NCBI RefSeq assembly: GCF_014696065.1
Contig: NZ_JACJPL010000015.1
Coordinates: forward strand, 124,001-188,000
Origin: Leptolyngbya sp. FACHB-261
GTDB taxonomy: Bacteria; Cyanobacteriota; Cyanobacteriia; FACHB-261
Length of the DNA: 64,000 nt
Direction of reading: 5' to 3'
Made by a program: the position numbers and the translations under genes. This document shows, in pieces, positions 8,805-16,684 of this stretch; the stretch's first letter is position 1; each line of letters opens with the position of its first letter. The notes beneath the pieces were generated by a model. That model searched no databases and was not told the DNA's origin. It was given only the letters and a program-made list of their open reading frames with translations.

Positions 8805-9097
8805 GGCCAGTGTCTCCAGAAAACTTGGAATTGGGTGAAGTAGCAGGGCAACCCATCAACGTGCATGGAATTGCCCCGTCCCGTAACCAAACCACCCACC
8901 CCATCGGACTAAGGGTTGACAGCAGCAGTGATAAACTGCCCACTAGCCACCGAGTTGCGAACAGCAACTACGGGGGTCAGTCACCTAGAGCTTGGATAAG
9001 GTTCTAGGTGGCGTCCGTGTTTAGCTACTTGGTCAAAAAGGTTACAGGTAGTGAAGGGATTACGTCAAGCTTTTGCCAGGAATTAACTCGCAGGGGT
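8805..9097. other. intergenic region with weak hairpin
   Basis: No gene is visible. An 8-bp inverted repeat (cacctaga at 8982-8989 and tctaggtg at 9003-9010) could form a hairpin; it has no strong T-run. Nothing else supported. Confidence 0.4.
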
Positions 9098-9727
9098 CTA
9101 ACGTTGTTCGGGTAGGGCTAGACGAAAGCCTAAGCCAACCAAAATGCTGCCGGTCAACCACTTTTGGAAGCGGGCAAAACTAGAGCGACCGCGTAGCCAA
9201 TGGCTGAAGGTTCCGGCGACCATTGCCAACGAGGTGTAGGCTAGAAGACTGATCAGCAACCAGGCAAAACTCAGGGCGATAATTTGCCCCAGCACCTGGC
9301 CTTTGGCAGGGTCAATAAACTGGGGCAAAAAAGACAAAAAGAACAGCGCCACTTTGGGATTGAGCATACTGGAAAGGGCGCCTTGGGCAAAGATTTTGAG
9401 GAAGTTGTCGCCACTTGAGGCCTGAAATTCAGCTCGTTCTTCGCGGCTGATCAACATGCGCAGGCCCAGGTAAACCAGATAAGCAGCTCCCACATATTTG
9501 ATGATTTTGTAGGCCAGGGCGGAGGTCATGAGCAAGGTCGATAGACCCACGGCAGCCGCAAAAATATGCACTAAGTCACCGGCACAAAGCCCTAACACCG
9601 AAACCATACCCGCCATGCGTCCCTGTCCAGCACTGCGAGCAATGACATAGAGCATATCCGGGCCTGGAGTGGCGAGCAGAGCCAGAACAGCCAAGCAAAA
9701 CACGATCAGCGTAGCGAGATCAGGCAT
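9098..9727 (-). CDS. LysE/RhtB family translocator
   Basis: A 209-residue protein with five to six hydrophobic helices. The N-terminal LATPGPDMLYVIARSAGQGRMAG segment is the family signature (normally GPN), followed by GLCAGDLVHI. LSSMLNPKVALFFLSFLPQF in the middle is the second conserved block. Members export amino acids or related metabolites across the inner membrane; the substrate cannot be predicted. A pair of TTGATCAA palindromes sits 44-65 bp upstream. Confidence 0.9.
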   Translation of the reverse strand: MPDLATLIVFCLAVLALLATPGPDMLYVIARSAGQGRMAGMVSVLGLCAGDLVHIFAAAVGLSTLLMTSALAYKIIKYVGAAYLVYLGLRMLISREERAEFQASSGDNFLKIFAQGALSSMLNPKVALFFLSFLPQFIDPAKGQVLGQIIALSFAWLLISLLAYTSLAMVAGTFSHWLRGRSSFARFQKWLTGSILVGLGFRLALPEQR

Positions 9728-9770
9728 GGAACACCCTTTGATCGCTTAAGGCAATTCGGTCAAGGCAAAT

Positions 9771-9792
9771 TTGATCAAGCAATCTTGATCAA
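9771..9792. promoter_or_regulatory. paired TTGATCAA palindromes upstream of lysE-type gene
   Basis: TTGATCAA occurs at 9771-9778 and again at 9785-9792, 14 bp start to start, in the promoter region of the exporter. The arrangement resembles a tandem operator; the regulator is unknown. Confidence 0.35.
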
Positions 9793-9847
9793 GACAGTAT
9801 AAAAGACCTGTTTAGATCTCAATGGTCTTCTAGACGACGCCTTGCAC

Positions 9848-10600
9848 CTAGAGCGGGCTATCCGCTTCCATAGCCTCAAACAACTGCTCAAACTCTGTTT
9901 TGATAGTTCGGTAACACTCGCAGGAAACGGCCTCTAAGCTCTCACGATCCTGGATTGCGATTTTGCCTCGGCTGTAGCGAATTATCCCTGCCCGTTGCAA
10001 GCTACCCGCCGCCACCGTCACCCCAGCGCGACGCACTCCCAGCATGTAGGAGATGAATTCTTGCGTGAGCGGAAACTCATCCGATTGAACCCGGTCTCGG
10101 CTCATCAGCAACCAACGAGCCAGCCGCTCTTCAATCGTGTGTTTAGCGTTGCAGACGACTGACTGAGAAATCTGGGTGAACAGCGCTTTGGTGTAGCGCA
10201 GCAGCAGGCCTTGCAAAGCAGTGCCACGACCGAACTCTGCCCTGAGTACCGACGCCTTTAGTCTGAAGGCATCCCCAGGCAGCTGGACCTGAGCTTGGCT
10301 GGTAGGAGGCAAGTTCCCCCAGATGACGGGTAGACCGACCATTCCCTCTCGTCCAACCAAACCAACCTCACCCATTGAGCCGTCTGCTAGGGTCAGAACC
10401 AGCGAAATAACGCCGTGGTTCGGAAAATAGACATATTCGATTGGCTCGCTAAGTGAATAGAGGGACTGACCTTGGATGAGCGAGACGAGTTGCAAGTGGG
10501 TCGTAAGCCGCTCGTACTCCTCTCTTGGCAGAGCAGCGAGAATCTGGTTTTGAAGACCATTTTGGGTGCTAATTTTGTAAGGCTCCGCGGTTCTAAACAT
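9848..10600 (-). CDS. Crp/Fnr family transcriptional regulator, paralog 1
   Basis: A 250-residue regulator. The ATG at 10600 has an AAGGAAGG ribosome binding site nine bases upstream; an upstream frame extension to 10645 lacks one. Residues about 30-150 form a cyclic-nucleotide-binding-like beta barrel (IEYVYFPNHGVISLVLTLADG, GREGMVGLPVIWG). The C-terminus holds a winged helix (LTQEFISYMLGVRRAGVTVA, then RYSRGKIAI) and ends with the family-typical SCECYRTIKTEF. The sensor lacks the full cAMP-binding signature, so the ligand is unknown. It is closely related to the proteins at 11033 and 13156. Two GTACG-N4-CGYAC palindromes lie 165-195 bp upstream of the start. Confidence 0.88.
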   Translation of the reverse strand: MFRTAEPYKISTQNGLQNQILAALPREEYERLTTHLQLVSLIQGQSLYSLSEPIEYVYFPNHGVISLVLTLADGSMGEVGLVGREGMVGLPVIWGNLPPTSQAQVQLPGDAFRLKASVLRAEFGRGTALQGLLLRYTKALFTQISQSVVCNAKHTIEERLARWLLMSRDRVQSDEFPLTQEFISYMLGVRRAGVTVAAGSLQRAGIIRYSRGKIAIQDRESLEAVSCECYRTIKTEFEQLFEAMEADSPL

Positions 10601-11032
10601 GAGGAAAAACCTTCCTTCCAAATGCAGTTGAGCTGAAAAAGACAACTGGCAACATCAAGAGAAGGTTGTGGAGCCTGGCTTCGATGTTAAAAGGTGAATT
10701 TTCTGAGAAATAAATTGCGAACTTGAGTCAAATGTGCAGGTTTAATAACTCCAATTGTAGTGAGGTACGTCGGCGCACACAGTACGATAACGTACTAAGT
10801 TAGAAACAATCGCTCAAGTGTGCTGTTTGTGTACTAATTTCCCAGGCTGAATTGCTGACTCCAGGCCAACTACAGGTTGATCCAAGCCTAGCGATAGATC
10901 TTGTCAATAGCTTCGCTGTCTCCTCAATCAACCCTATAGATTTTGAGAGCTGAGAGTTGAGGCGCTAAATTTTGAAGGTCTAAAAACTTTGATTCGCTTT
11001 GCTTCAACCGGTCCTCCCTTTCTTGACTACGA
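10601..11032. other. intergenic region upstream of Crp paralog 1
   Basis: No gene is seen. It contains the Crp-paralog operator-like palindromes at 10765-10778 and 10782-10795. The rest is AT-rich without an obvious terminator for paralog 2. Confidence 0.5.
10765..10795. promoter_or_regulatory. two GTACG-N4-CGYAC palindromes (paralog 1)
   Basis: Site 10765-10778 reads gtacg-tcgg-cgcac and site 10782-10795 reads gtacg-ataa-cgtac (perfect half-sites). The centres are 17 bp apart. Both fit GTA-N8-TAC or a one-mismatch version, the spacing known for NtcA. The same motif recurs upstream of the other two paralogs. Confidence 0.6.
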
Positions 11033-11746
11033 TTAGTCTGCTTCCCCCCCAGCAAACAAGCGCTGAAATTCTGTTTTGACAACCCGGTAGCACTCACAAG
11101 AAGCTGCTGCTAAACCCTCGCAATCCAGAACGTTGATTTTGCCTCGGCTGTAGCGAATCAATCCGGCCTGCTGGAGGTTACCTGCCGCGACTGTCACCCC
11201 AGCACGACGAACCGCCAGCATTTGTGAAATGAATTCCTGCGTGAGTTGAAACTCAGACGATTGGGCATGGTCTTGAGCCATAAGCAACCAACGGGCTAAC
11301 CGCTCTTCGATCATGTGCCTGCTGTTGCAGATTGCCGACTGCGAAACTTGAATGAACAGGCCTTTGGTGTAGCGCAGCAGCAAACTTTGCAAAGCCCCGC
11401 CCCGATTGAACTCCCCCTTGAGCAGCGCGGCCTTCAGTCTAAAGGCGTCCCCAGGCAACTGTACTTGAGCGAGATTGTTTGGGGGTAGGTCACCCCAAGT
11501 GACCGAGAGACCCACCATCCCTTCCCGCCCAGTCAAACCGACTTCGGCCATTGAACCGTCTTCTAGCATCAGGACTAGAGAAACGGCTCCCTGATGCAAA
11601 AAATAGACATACTCAATTGGCTTACCAATTTCATGAAGGACGTCACCCCGCGAGAGCGAGACCCGTTCAAAGTGGGAGGCAAGACGTTGGTAGTCTTCCT
11701 CAGGCAAGGCAGCAAGTAGACGGTTCTGAAGGCCAGTTTGAGTATT
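11033..11746 (-). CDS. Crp/Fnr family transcriptional regulator, paralog 2
   Basis: About 237 residues if translation begins at an ATT codon (11744-11746). The homologous N-terminus TQTGLQNRLLAALPEEDYQRL is in frame upstream of the first TTG (11705-11707), but no ATG, GTG or TTG lies between that TTG and the upstream stop. The ATT has a GGGAG ribosome binding site seven bases upstream. The nearest ATG (minus strand, ending 11765) is out of frame and soon hits a stop. Beta-barrel domain (IEYVYFLHQGAVSLVL, GREGMVGLSVTWG) and winged helix (FISQMLAVRRAGVTVA) match paralogs 1 and 3. The gene either uses a rare start or has lost its ATG by a small indel. Confidence 0.8.
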   Translation of the reverse strand, partial: NTQTGLQNRLLAALPEEDYQRLASHFERVSLSRGDVLHEIGKPIEYVYFLHQGAVSLVLMLEDGSMAEVGLTGREGMVGLSVTWGDLPPNNLAQVQLPGDAFRLKAALLKGEFNRGGALQSLLLRYTKGLFIQVSQSAICNSRHMIEERLARWLLMAQDHAQSSEFQLTQEFISQMLAVRRAGVTVAAGNLQQAGLIRYSRGKINVLDCEGLAAASCECYRVVKTEFQRLFAGGEAD

Positions 11747-11954
11747 AATAACAAGGCTCCCTCATGATTAAGCGGATATCAGGAGATATCTCTTGAAAGT
11801 CCGTCGGAGTCAGAAGAGACTACTTACAAAATCAGCAAGAGGTTTCAAAGCCTGAATTTTAATGTTAACTAAAAGGGAGCTTCTAGAACAGTTGCAAGCT
11901 CAATGAGAAGCAAAGTTTGAACAACTTAATACAGCCCAGCAGACCGATGAAAAG

Positions 11955-12014
11955 GTACGCTAACGCACCGGAGCGAAACAACCAAGAAAGTTCGATATTG
12001 GTACGTTAGTGCCT
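11955..12014. promoter_or_regulatory. GTACG-N4-CGCAC palindrome and degenerate second site (paralog 2)
   Basis: 11955-11968 reads gtacg-ctaa-cgcac. 12001-12014 has an intact left half but tgcct on the right. Centres are 46 bp apart. They lie about 210-270 bp upstream of paralog 2. Confidence 0.5.
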
Positions 12015-12351
12015 CAGTATGGAGCGCTGAACCTAGGCTAAATCGGTGAATAGGCAAACCCCAATCCCCAGACTATAAAGCTGAGCTGTGCGCTTAAACA
12101 CAAGCTGCTTTTACAATGTCTTTTGCAGATTATTTTCTACAGATGTCTAGAGCAATTTTGATTGTTAAGTTGACTTGTCGTGTAGCCAACCGTAAGAGAA
12201 AAAATATAGGCAAGGCAGCCGTACTGTATCCCGCAATTCAGATTTAACTAATTTGTCTGCGTTATGCTGCTGTAGTGCTAAGTGATTCAGACCAATCTTT
12301 TCTCGCGAGAACGTACAGAATCAACCGACAAGGTGTAAGATGCGCTTCTGA

Positions 12352-12365
12352 GTACACTGCCGTAC
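12352..12365. promoter_or_regulatory. GTACA-N4-CGTAC palindrome upstream of receiver gene
   Basis: One mismatch from the GTACG-N4-CGTAC consensus, and it keeps GTA-N8-TAC exactly. It lies 210 bp upstream of the receiver protein start. Confidence 0.45.
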
Positions 12366-12574
12366 TGAAATGATAGTCTGCATTGATTAGTATTGCTCTT
12401 ATATGCCTTTGATTCCAAGGCTCAACCCGACCCACTGGTCAAAGGCTCTGACTAGAGGTCCCATTCAAAGATTCCGGTCAAAAGTTTAAAGCCCTACTGT
12501 CGGATTGATCGAATTGTTAGCGTTCTCCAAACCTGTAGAAAACGTTGATTGCCAAGGAGGTTAGTCAGAAGATC

Positions 12575-13000
12575 ATGGACCTACAACGTACCTCCACCTG
12601 TGAGCAGTGCATCATCGGCGATCAACCTCTGATCCTGTCAGTCGATTCTCAGGAAGACAGCCGCTTTCTTTGTAACTTCGTTCTGAGCCAATTGGGCTGT
12701 TCTTATATCACTGCTGCTGATGGCAGGAGCGCTTTCGAACTGAGTCGGCTTTACCAGCCAGCGCTGATTCTTACAGAGATTGTCCTGCCCGACCTCAGCG
12801 GTTTTGAGCTGGTTTCCCTGCTTAAGAAAAACCCTTATACAGCAAGCATCCCAACCATTGCCGTCACTGCAACCGAGTTGATGGGCGGTTGGAGAGAGCT
12901 TTTGGAGGCAGGCTTCGATGGCTACCTCAGTAAGCCCTACCAGCTTGAGGCACTAGAAGCATTGATTCAACACTTCCTTCCTGTCCTGGTCACTGCCTAA
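12575..13000 (+). CDS. receiver-domain protein with Glu at the phospho-acceptor position
   Basis: A 142-residue single CheY-like receiver. ATG at 12575 is preceded by AGGAGG at 14 bases; a TTG at 12545 is also in frame. The fold is clear: LILSVDSQEDSRFL (acidic pocket, only Asp24 kept where DD is usual), ALILTEIVLPDLSGFEL, IPTIAVTATEL and YLSKPYQLEAL. The residue aligned with the phosphorylated Asp is Glu68. Thr and Lys of the switch are present. Glu mimics a phosphorylated state in some receivers, so this may be a constitutively active or phosphorylation-independent adaptor. No output domain is attached. It sits inside the Crp island, convergent with paralog 3. Confidence 0.82.
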   Translation: MDLQRTSTCEQCIIGDQPLILSVDSQEDSRFLCNFVLSQLGCSYITAADGRSAFELSRLYQPALILTEIVLPDLSGFELVSLLKKNPYTASIPTIAVTATELMGGWRELLEAGFDGYLSKPYQLEALEALIQHFLPVLVTA

Positions 13001-13030
13001 TCCCAACCCACTCTTTAATCGCTACACGAC

Positions 13031-13077
13031 CCTTCCAACCTCCCCTTGCTAAGGGAGGTGCCGCAGGCGGTGGGGTT
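13031..13077 (+). repeat. dispersed repeat, copy B
   Basis: Shares aacctccccttgctaaggg and a gcggtggggtt end with copy C. The cctccccttgctaagggagg core can fold as a hairpin. Confidence 0.75.
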
Positions 13078-13102
13078 CTGTTTTGTAGCTCTCAACATTG
13101 AC

Positions 13103-13151
13103 CCCTCCTAACCTCCCCTTGCTAAGGGGAAGAACTGTAGGCGGTGGGGTT
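13103..13151 (+). repeat. dispersed repeat, copy C
   Basis: Second nearby copy in the same orientation as copy B, 72 bp start to start. It ends five bases before the stop codon of Crp paralog 3, so the convergent 3' ends of the receiver and paralog 3 are separated almost entirely by repeat DNA. Confidence 0.75.
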
Positions 13152-13155
13152 CGGC

Positions 13156-13878
13156 TTAGTCTCCAATCCCTTCAAGGCCGAACAGGCGCTCAAACTCAGT
13201 TTTCACAACTCGATAACATTCGCAAGAAGCGTCTTGCAAGCTGTCCCGGTTTAGCACTGTGATTTTGCCCCGACTGTAGCGAATCAGCCCGGCCCGTTGC
13301 AGGCCCCCTGCCGCTACCGTCACCCCAGCGCGACGCACCCCAAGCATATGAGAGATGAATTCCTGCGTGAGCGGAAAGACATCCGCTTGGGCATGGTCTT
13401 GGGTCATCAACAGCCAGCGGGCCAGCCGTCTCTCGATCGTGTGTTTAGCGTTGCAAACCGCCGACTGCGAAGCTTGAGTAAATAGCCCCTGCGTATAGCG
13501 CAGCAGCAGGTTTTGCAGAACTTCGCCCCGTTCAAACTCCTTCTTGAGCAGGGCAGTTGGCAAACTCAAGGCGTTGCCCGGAAGTTGGACGATAGCCCGA
13601 TGGTTACTGGTAGAACTCTCCCAAATCACCGGCGTCCCTGCCATCCCTTCCCGTCCAACCACCCCAGCTTCAACCATGGAGCCATCTTCTGCGGTTAGAA
13701 CCAGGGAGATCATCCCCTTATTTAAGAAGTAGACCTGCTCAATCGGTTGGCCAATTTCGTAGAGAATTCGACCACTGGGAAGCAAGGTAGGCTCAAGGTG
13801 AGCAGCAAGTCGCTGATAGTCTTCATCCGGTAGAGCAGCGAGCAGGCGATTTTGAGTAGAAAGAGACGTTTGGGACAC
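13156..13878 (-). CDS. Crp/Fnr family transcriptional regulator, paralog 3
   Basis: 240 residues from a GTG start (AAGG a few bases upstream). The barrel domain (IEQVYFLNKGMISLVL, VVGREGMAGTPVIWE) is followed by a winged helix FISHMLGVRRAGVTVAAGG and the wing RYSRGKITVL. The C-terminus SCECYRVVKTEFERLF matches the two paralogs. The three proteins share long identical stretches, so they probably arose by local duplication. Ligand unknown. Three GTACG-N4-CGTAC-type palindromes lie 200-310 bp upstream. Confidence 0.88.
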   Translation of the reverse strand: MSQTSLSTQNRLLAALPDEDYQRLAAHLEPTLLPSGRILYEIGQPIEQVYFLNKGMISLVLTAEDGSMVEAGVVGREGMAGTPVIWESSTSNHRAIVQLPGNALSLPTALLKKEFERGEVLQNLLLRYTQGLFTQASQSAVCNAKHTIERRLARWLLMTQDHAQADVFPLTQEFISHMLGVRRAGVTVAAGGLQRAGLIRYSRGKITVLNRDSLQDASCECYRVVKTEFERLFGLEGIGD

Positions 13879-14547
13879 AAACCTTAAAAAAATACAAAGA
13901 CATTTCTGCCCGATTAGTTAGGCTTTAGAAGAGGCCTGACTGTTTCGAAGAGAGTTTTGGAAATTCGATTCTAATACCAACAGGCAAGCCTTATAAAGAG
14001 CAAGCTACTTCAGCCAATCAATAGGGCATCATTTCCCTATTATCACATACTAACCATACATGATTAGAAGCGTCTCATATGTACGCTAACGTTCTCTACA
14101 AGGTATCAAAAGCTCTGCTATTCGTACGTTACCGTACACAAACAACCAGCTTTTTTAATAAAAAGCTTCATAGGTGCATTAACGTACCGATTTAATTTGA
14201 GTTTATAGACACAATTAGAAGAGTAACGATCTAGCTGTAGACTTAGCTGCCAGTTTTGAGAGCGTGAACTCTACCCCAGTTCACAGTAACTAGCCAAAAG
14301 ACAGAGCTAAAAAGTTACAGCTAAGTGCGTAGGGTGCTATCCCTTAAGCTAACCATACAAAAACGGTTTAATCATGACCAAGATGAAAAGTGGGTTTTAG
14401 CGCCCTGCATACAGAAATACAGGTCAACGAAAACAAACATGGCCTGAGGTGCGAGGTTGTCCGTAGCCTGCCGGTAAAGAATGGCAGGCACATATTTGTG
14501 TGTCCTTTTTGTGCGTCAAAGTTTTTAAGCGTCAGGGAAATCAGCAA
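13879..14547. other. 669-bp divergent intergenic region between paralog 3 and PAS-Crp gene
   Basis: No gene is seen. The left half carries three operator-like palindromes; the right half (14220-14500) has no structure I can assign. It should contain promoters for both divergent genes. Confidence 0.5.
14081..14187. promoter_or_regulatory. three GTACG-N4-CGTAC-type palindromes (paralog 3 / PAS-Crp)
   Basis: 14081-14094 gtacg-ctaa-cgttc; 14124-14137 gtacg-ttac-cgtac (perfect); 14174-14187 gtgca-ttaa-cgtac. Centres are 43 and 50 bp apart, roughly four to five helical turns, which could place bound dimers on about the same face. Confidence 0.6.
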
Positions 14548-15750
14548 ATGACAGCTAGAACGAGATTAGAAACTTTTGATCGACAAATTCAGTTGATGCA
14601 TGGACAGTTAGCTGAGCTGTGCGAACAGGCTAGCCAAACCTCTATACAGCAACCCAGTCGATTGCCCCTTGTCTTTAGAAACTTGGGGATTGCCTCAGAA
14701 AAATTGCAAGTTGTTGCCGAGGGTCTGTGCCAGCAGAACGAGAAGCTGCTAAAGGAAAACGAAGAACTGGCAACAGCTCGGCAAGCCGCAAACGCCGAGC
14801 GTCGGCAATACCGAGAACTGCTTGAATTTGCCTCGGATGGATACTTAGAGACAACTAGCGAAGGCGTGATCCAGAGCGCCAACCGAGCCGCAGCCGCGAT
14901 CCTAGCAATCCCGCAGCAGTCCTTGGTCGGCAAGCGCTTGTTCAGCCTGGTGCAGGAGACCGAAAGCTGGACCTTCCGCTCTCAAGTGCTCCACACTGAC
15001 TGGACCGAGCCGGTACGCGTGTGGCAGATCCGTTTGCGCGCTGGCAATGGGCGCGTCTTTAATGCCTCACTCACGGCAACCGCGATCTGCAACCCCTTGG
15101 GCCAGCCAGGTGACCTGCGCTGGTTGGTCCGCGATGTCACCAGTTGGCACGACAGGCAAGCGCCAGCGATCCAGGAGCCGGAAGCCGAAGAGCAACTGGC
15201 GCAGACCTATCACAAAGGCGAGGCGATCCCGATCAAGCCGCAGATGGTTTGGCAGGTCAAGCAAGGTTTAGTCAAGCTAACCACCCTGGCCAGCAAGGGC
15301 GAAGAAATCTTGGTTGGCTTTGCCGGACCCGGCATGCCCTTTGGCTCTGATTTGACCTACCTGCCGATCTATCAGGCGATTGCCCTTTCAGATTCTGTGC
15401 AGTTGGTCAGCATGTCCCAGTCCGAAATCGACGCCTCACCCGAGGCATCGCGTCGGTTCGCCTCTCAGATGAAGCAGCGGCTACAGCAAGCCGAAGCTCT
15501 GCTCGCAATCTCTGGGCAGATCCGCGTCTCCGAGCGCTTGCAGCATCTTTTGATCTGGCTAAAGCGGGAAGTCGGTGTACCCGTGGCTGAAGGCACGCGG
15601 CTCAGTGTTCGCCTCACCCACGAGGACCTAGCGAGCGCTTGCTGCACCACGCGAGTCACGATTACCCGAGTGCTGGCCAAACTCCAGAAGCAGGGCAAGG
15701 TCAGTCTCGACGCCAAGCGTCACATCATCCTCAAAGCAGGCAACTTCTAA
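14548..15750 (+). CDS. PAS-domain Crp/Fnr-type regulator with NtcA-like recognition helix
   Basis: 400 residues from ATG 14548 (a GTG at 14500 is in frame). Order: N-terminal helical/coiled-coil part (about 1-85, NEKLLKENEELATARQ), a PAS domain (about 90-205, YRELLEFASDGYLETTSEG to DLRWLVRDVT), a short cNMP-binding-like barrel (about 235-300, KQGLVKLTTLASKGEEILVGF), a dimerisation helix, and a winged helix (about 335-398). The recognition helix TTRVTITRVLAKL is very close to that of NtcA (TRVTVTRLL), and NtcA binds GTA-N8-TAC. PAS linked to a Crp-type domain suggests direct sensing by a one-component regulator. It overlaps the convergent EamA gene by four bases at the stop codons. Confidence 0.85.
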   Translation: MTARTRLETFDRQIQLMHGQLAELCEQASQTSIQQPSRLPLVFRNLGIASEKLQVVAEGLCQQNEKLLKENEELATARQAANAERRQYRELLEFASDGYLETTSEGVIQSANRAAAAILAIPQQSLVGKRLFSLVQETESWTFRSQVLHTDWTEPVRVWQIRLRAGNGRVFNASLTATAICNPLGQPGDLRWLVRDVTSWHDRQAPAIQEPEAEEQLAQTYHKGEAIPIKPQMVWQVKQGLVKLTTLASKGEEILVGFAGPGMPFGSDLTYLPIYQAIALSDSVQLVSMSQSEIDASPEASRRFASQMKQRLQQAEALLAISGQIRVSERLQHLLIWLKREVGVPVAEGTRLSVRLTHEDLASACCTTRVTITRVLAKLQKQGKVSLDAKRHIILKAGNF

Positions 15751-16616
15751 GCCGTTTCAACACCAAGTTCACCTCGGGCTAGGACCATAACGGCCAGAAG
15801 AATCAGCAGTCCACCTAGCAACCTCAAGGGTGTAATTGCCTCGGCCAGCACCAAAGCTGCCAGCATCACCGTGACCACTGGTTCTAAGGTCGAGAGCATT
15901 GAGGCATTGGTTGGCCCGACCCGCTCCAGACCAGCCAAAAGCGCCACAATTGCCAGGACAGTTGAAACCAGAGCAATTCCCAAGATTGCAGCCCAACCCA
16001 CAGCCGTAGCGGGAAACTGTGCGCCTTGCACCGCCACCAAGCCACCAAAGACGACCGCAGCCGAGGCCATGATCACGCTGGAAGCAGGCACCGCAGCCAC
16101 CTGTTTCAGCAGCCGGTCTCCCGCTAGCAGGTAGACCGAATAGATTAGGGCAGAGGCAATTCCCAAAGCAATTCCCAAGGGGCTGCCGCCCTGATTGGGG
16201 CCAATGGTCAGCGCCGTACCCACCAACGCCAGAGTGAGGGCGCTGATTTTAGTTTTGGTCATGCGCTCCTTCAGCAGCAGCGCTGAGAGCAAGGTCACGA
16301 TGGCTGGATACAGGTAGAGCAGCAGGGCTACTAAGCCAGCTGATGCCAAAGTCAATGCGGTAAAGTAAGCCAGAGATTGCAAGACAAAGCCCAGCCCACC
16401 CATCAGCACTAAACCCAGCAGCACTCGACCACGCGGCCAAGCCAAATTGCGGCTCCCCATCACCAGCACCATGCAGACCGCAGCAATGGCAAAGCGCAAG
16501 AACAGGACTGTGGTTGGGTTGGCGCCTGCGTCATAGGCTATACGCGCCAGAATCGGCATTGTGCCAAAGGCCACCCCCGACCCAGCCACTAGCAAAGCAC
16601 CCCAAAATCGCTGCAT
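15747..16616 (-). CDS. EamA/DMT family transporter
   Basis: A 289-residue protein with about ten transmembrane helices in two EamA repeats. Repeat one starts VAGSGVAFGTMPILARIAYDAGANPTTVLFLRF; repeat two begins LGIALGIASALIYSVYLL and ends with ERVGPTNASMLSTLEPVVTVMLAALVLAEAI, the characteristic final block. Drug/metabolite transporters of this family usually export amino acids, purines or other small metabolites; substrate unknown. It diverges from a second EamA gene 68 bp away, but the two are different in sequence rather than a recent duplication. Confidence 0.9.
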   Translation of the reverse strand: MQRFWGALLVAGSGVAFGTMPILARIAYDAGANPTTVLFLRFAIAAVCMVLVMGSRNLAWPRGRVLLGLVLMGGLGFVLQSLAYFTALTLASAGLVALLLYLYPAIVTLLSALLLKERMTKTKISALTLALVGTALTIGPNQGGSPLGIALGIASALIYSVYLLAGDRLLKQVAAVPASSVIMASAAVVFGGLVAVQGAQFPATAVGWAAILGIALVSTVLAIVALLAGLERVGPTNASMLSTLEPVVTVMLAALVLAEAITPLRLLGGLLILLAVMVLARGELGVETA

Positions 16617-16684
16617 GCACCCTCCTGGCTGAAACCTCTGTACGGGTAAACCCCTGCTCCCAAATTCTCTCTCCCCGCTTGCTT

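Larger units (their letters stand above)
11747..12574. other. 828-bp intergenic region with operator-like palindromes
   Basis: No coding frame is convincing. It holds a GTACG-N4-CGCAC site at 11955-11968, a half-degenerate site at 12001-12014 (gtacg-ttag-tgcct) and gtaca-ctgc-cgtac at 12352-12365. The last lies nearer the receiver gene at 12575. A small RNA or antisense transcript cannot be excluded. Confidence 0.5.

Noticed and set aside
8272-8967. A 231-codon minus-strand frame
   Set aside because: It overlaps a better frame (8406-8804), is Arg/Ser/Pro-rich without a recognisable domain and runs through a dispersed repeat.
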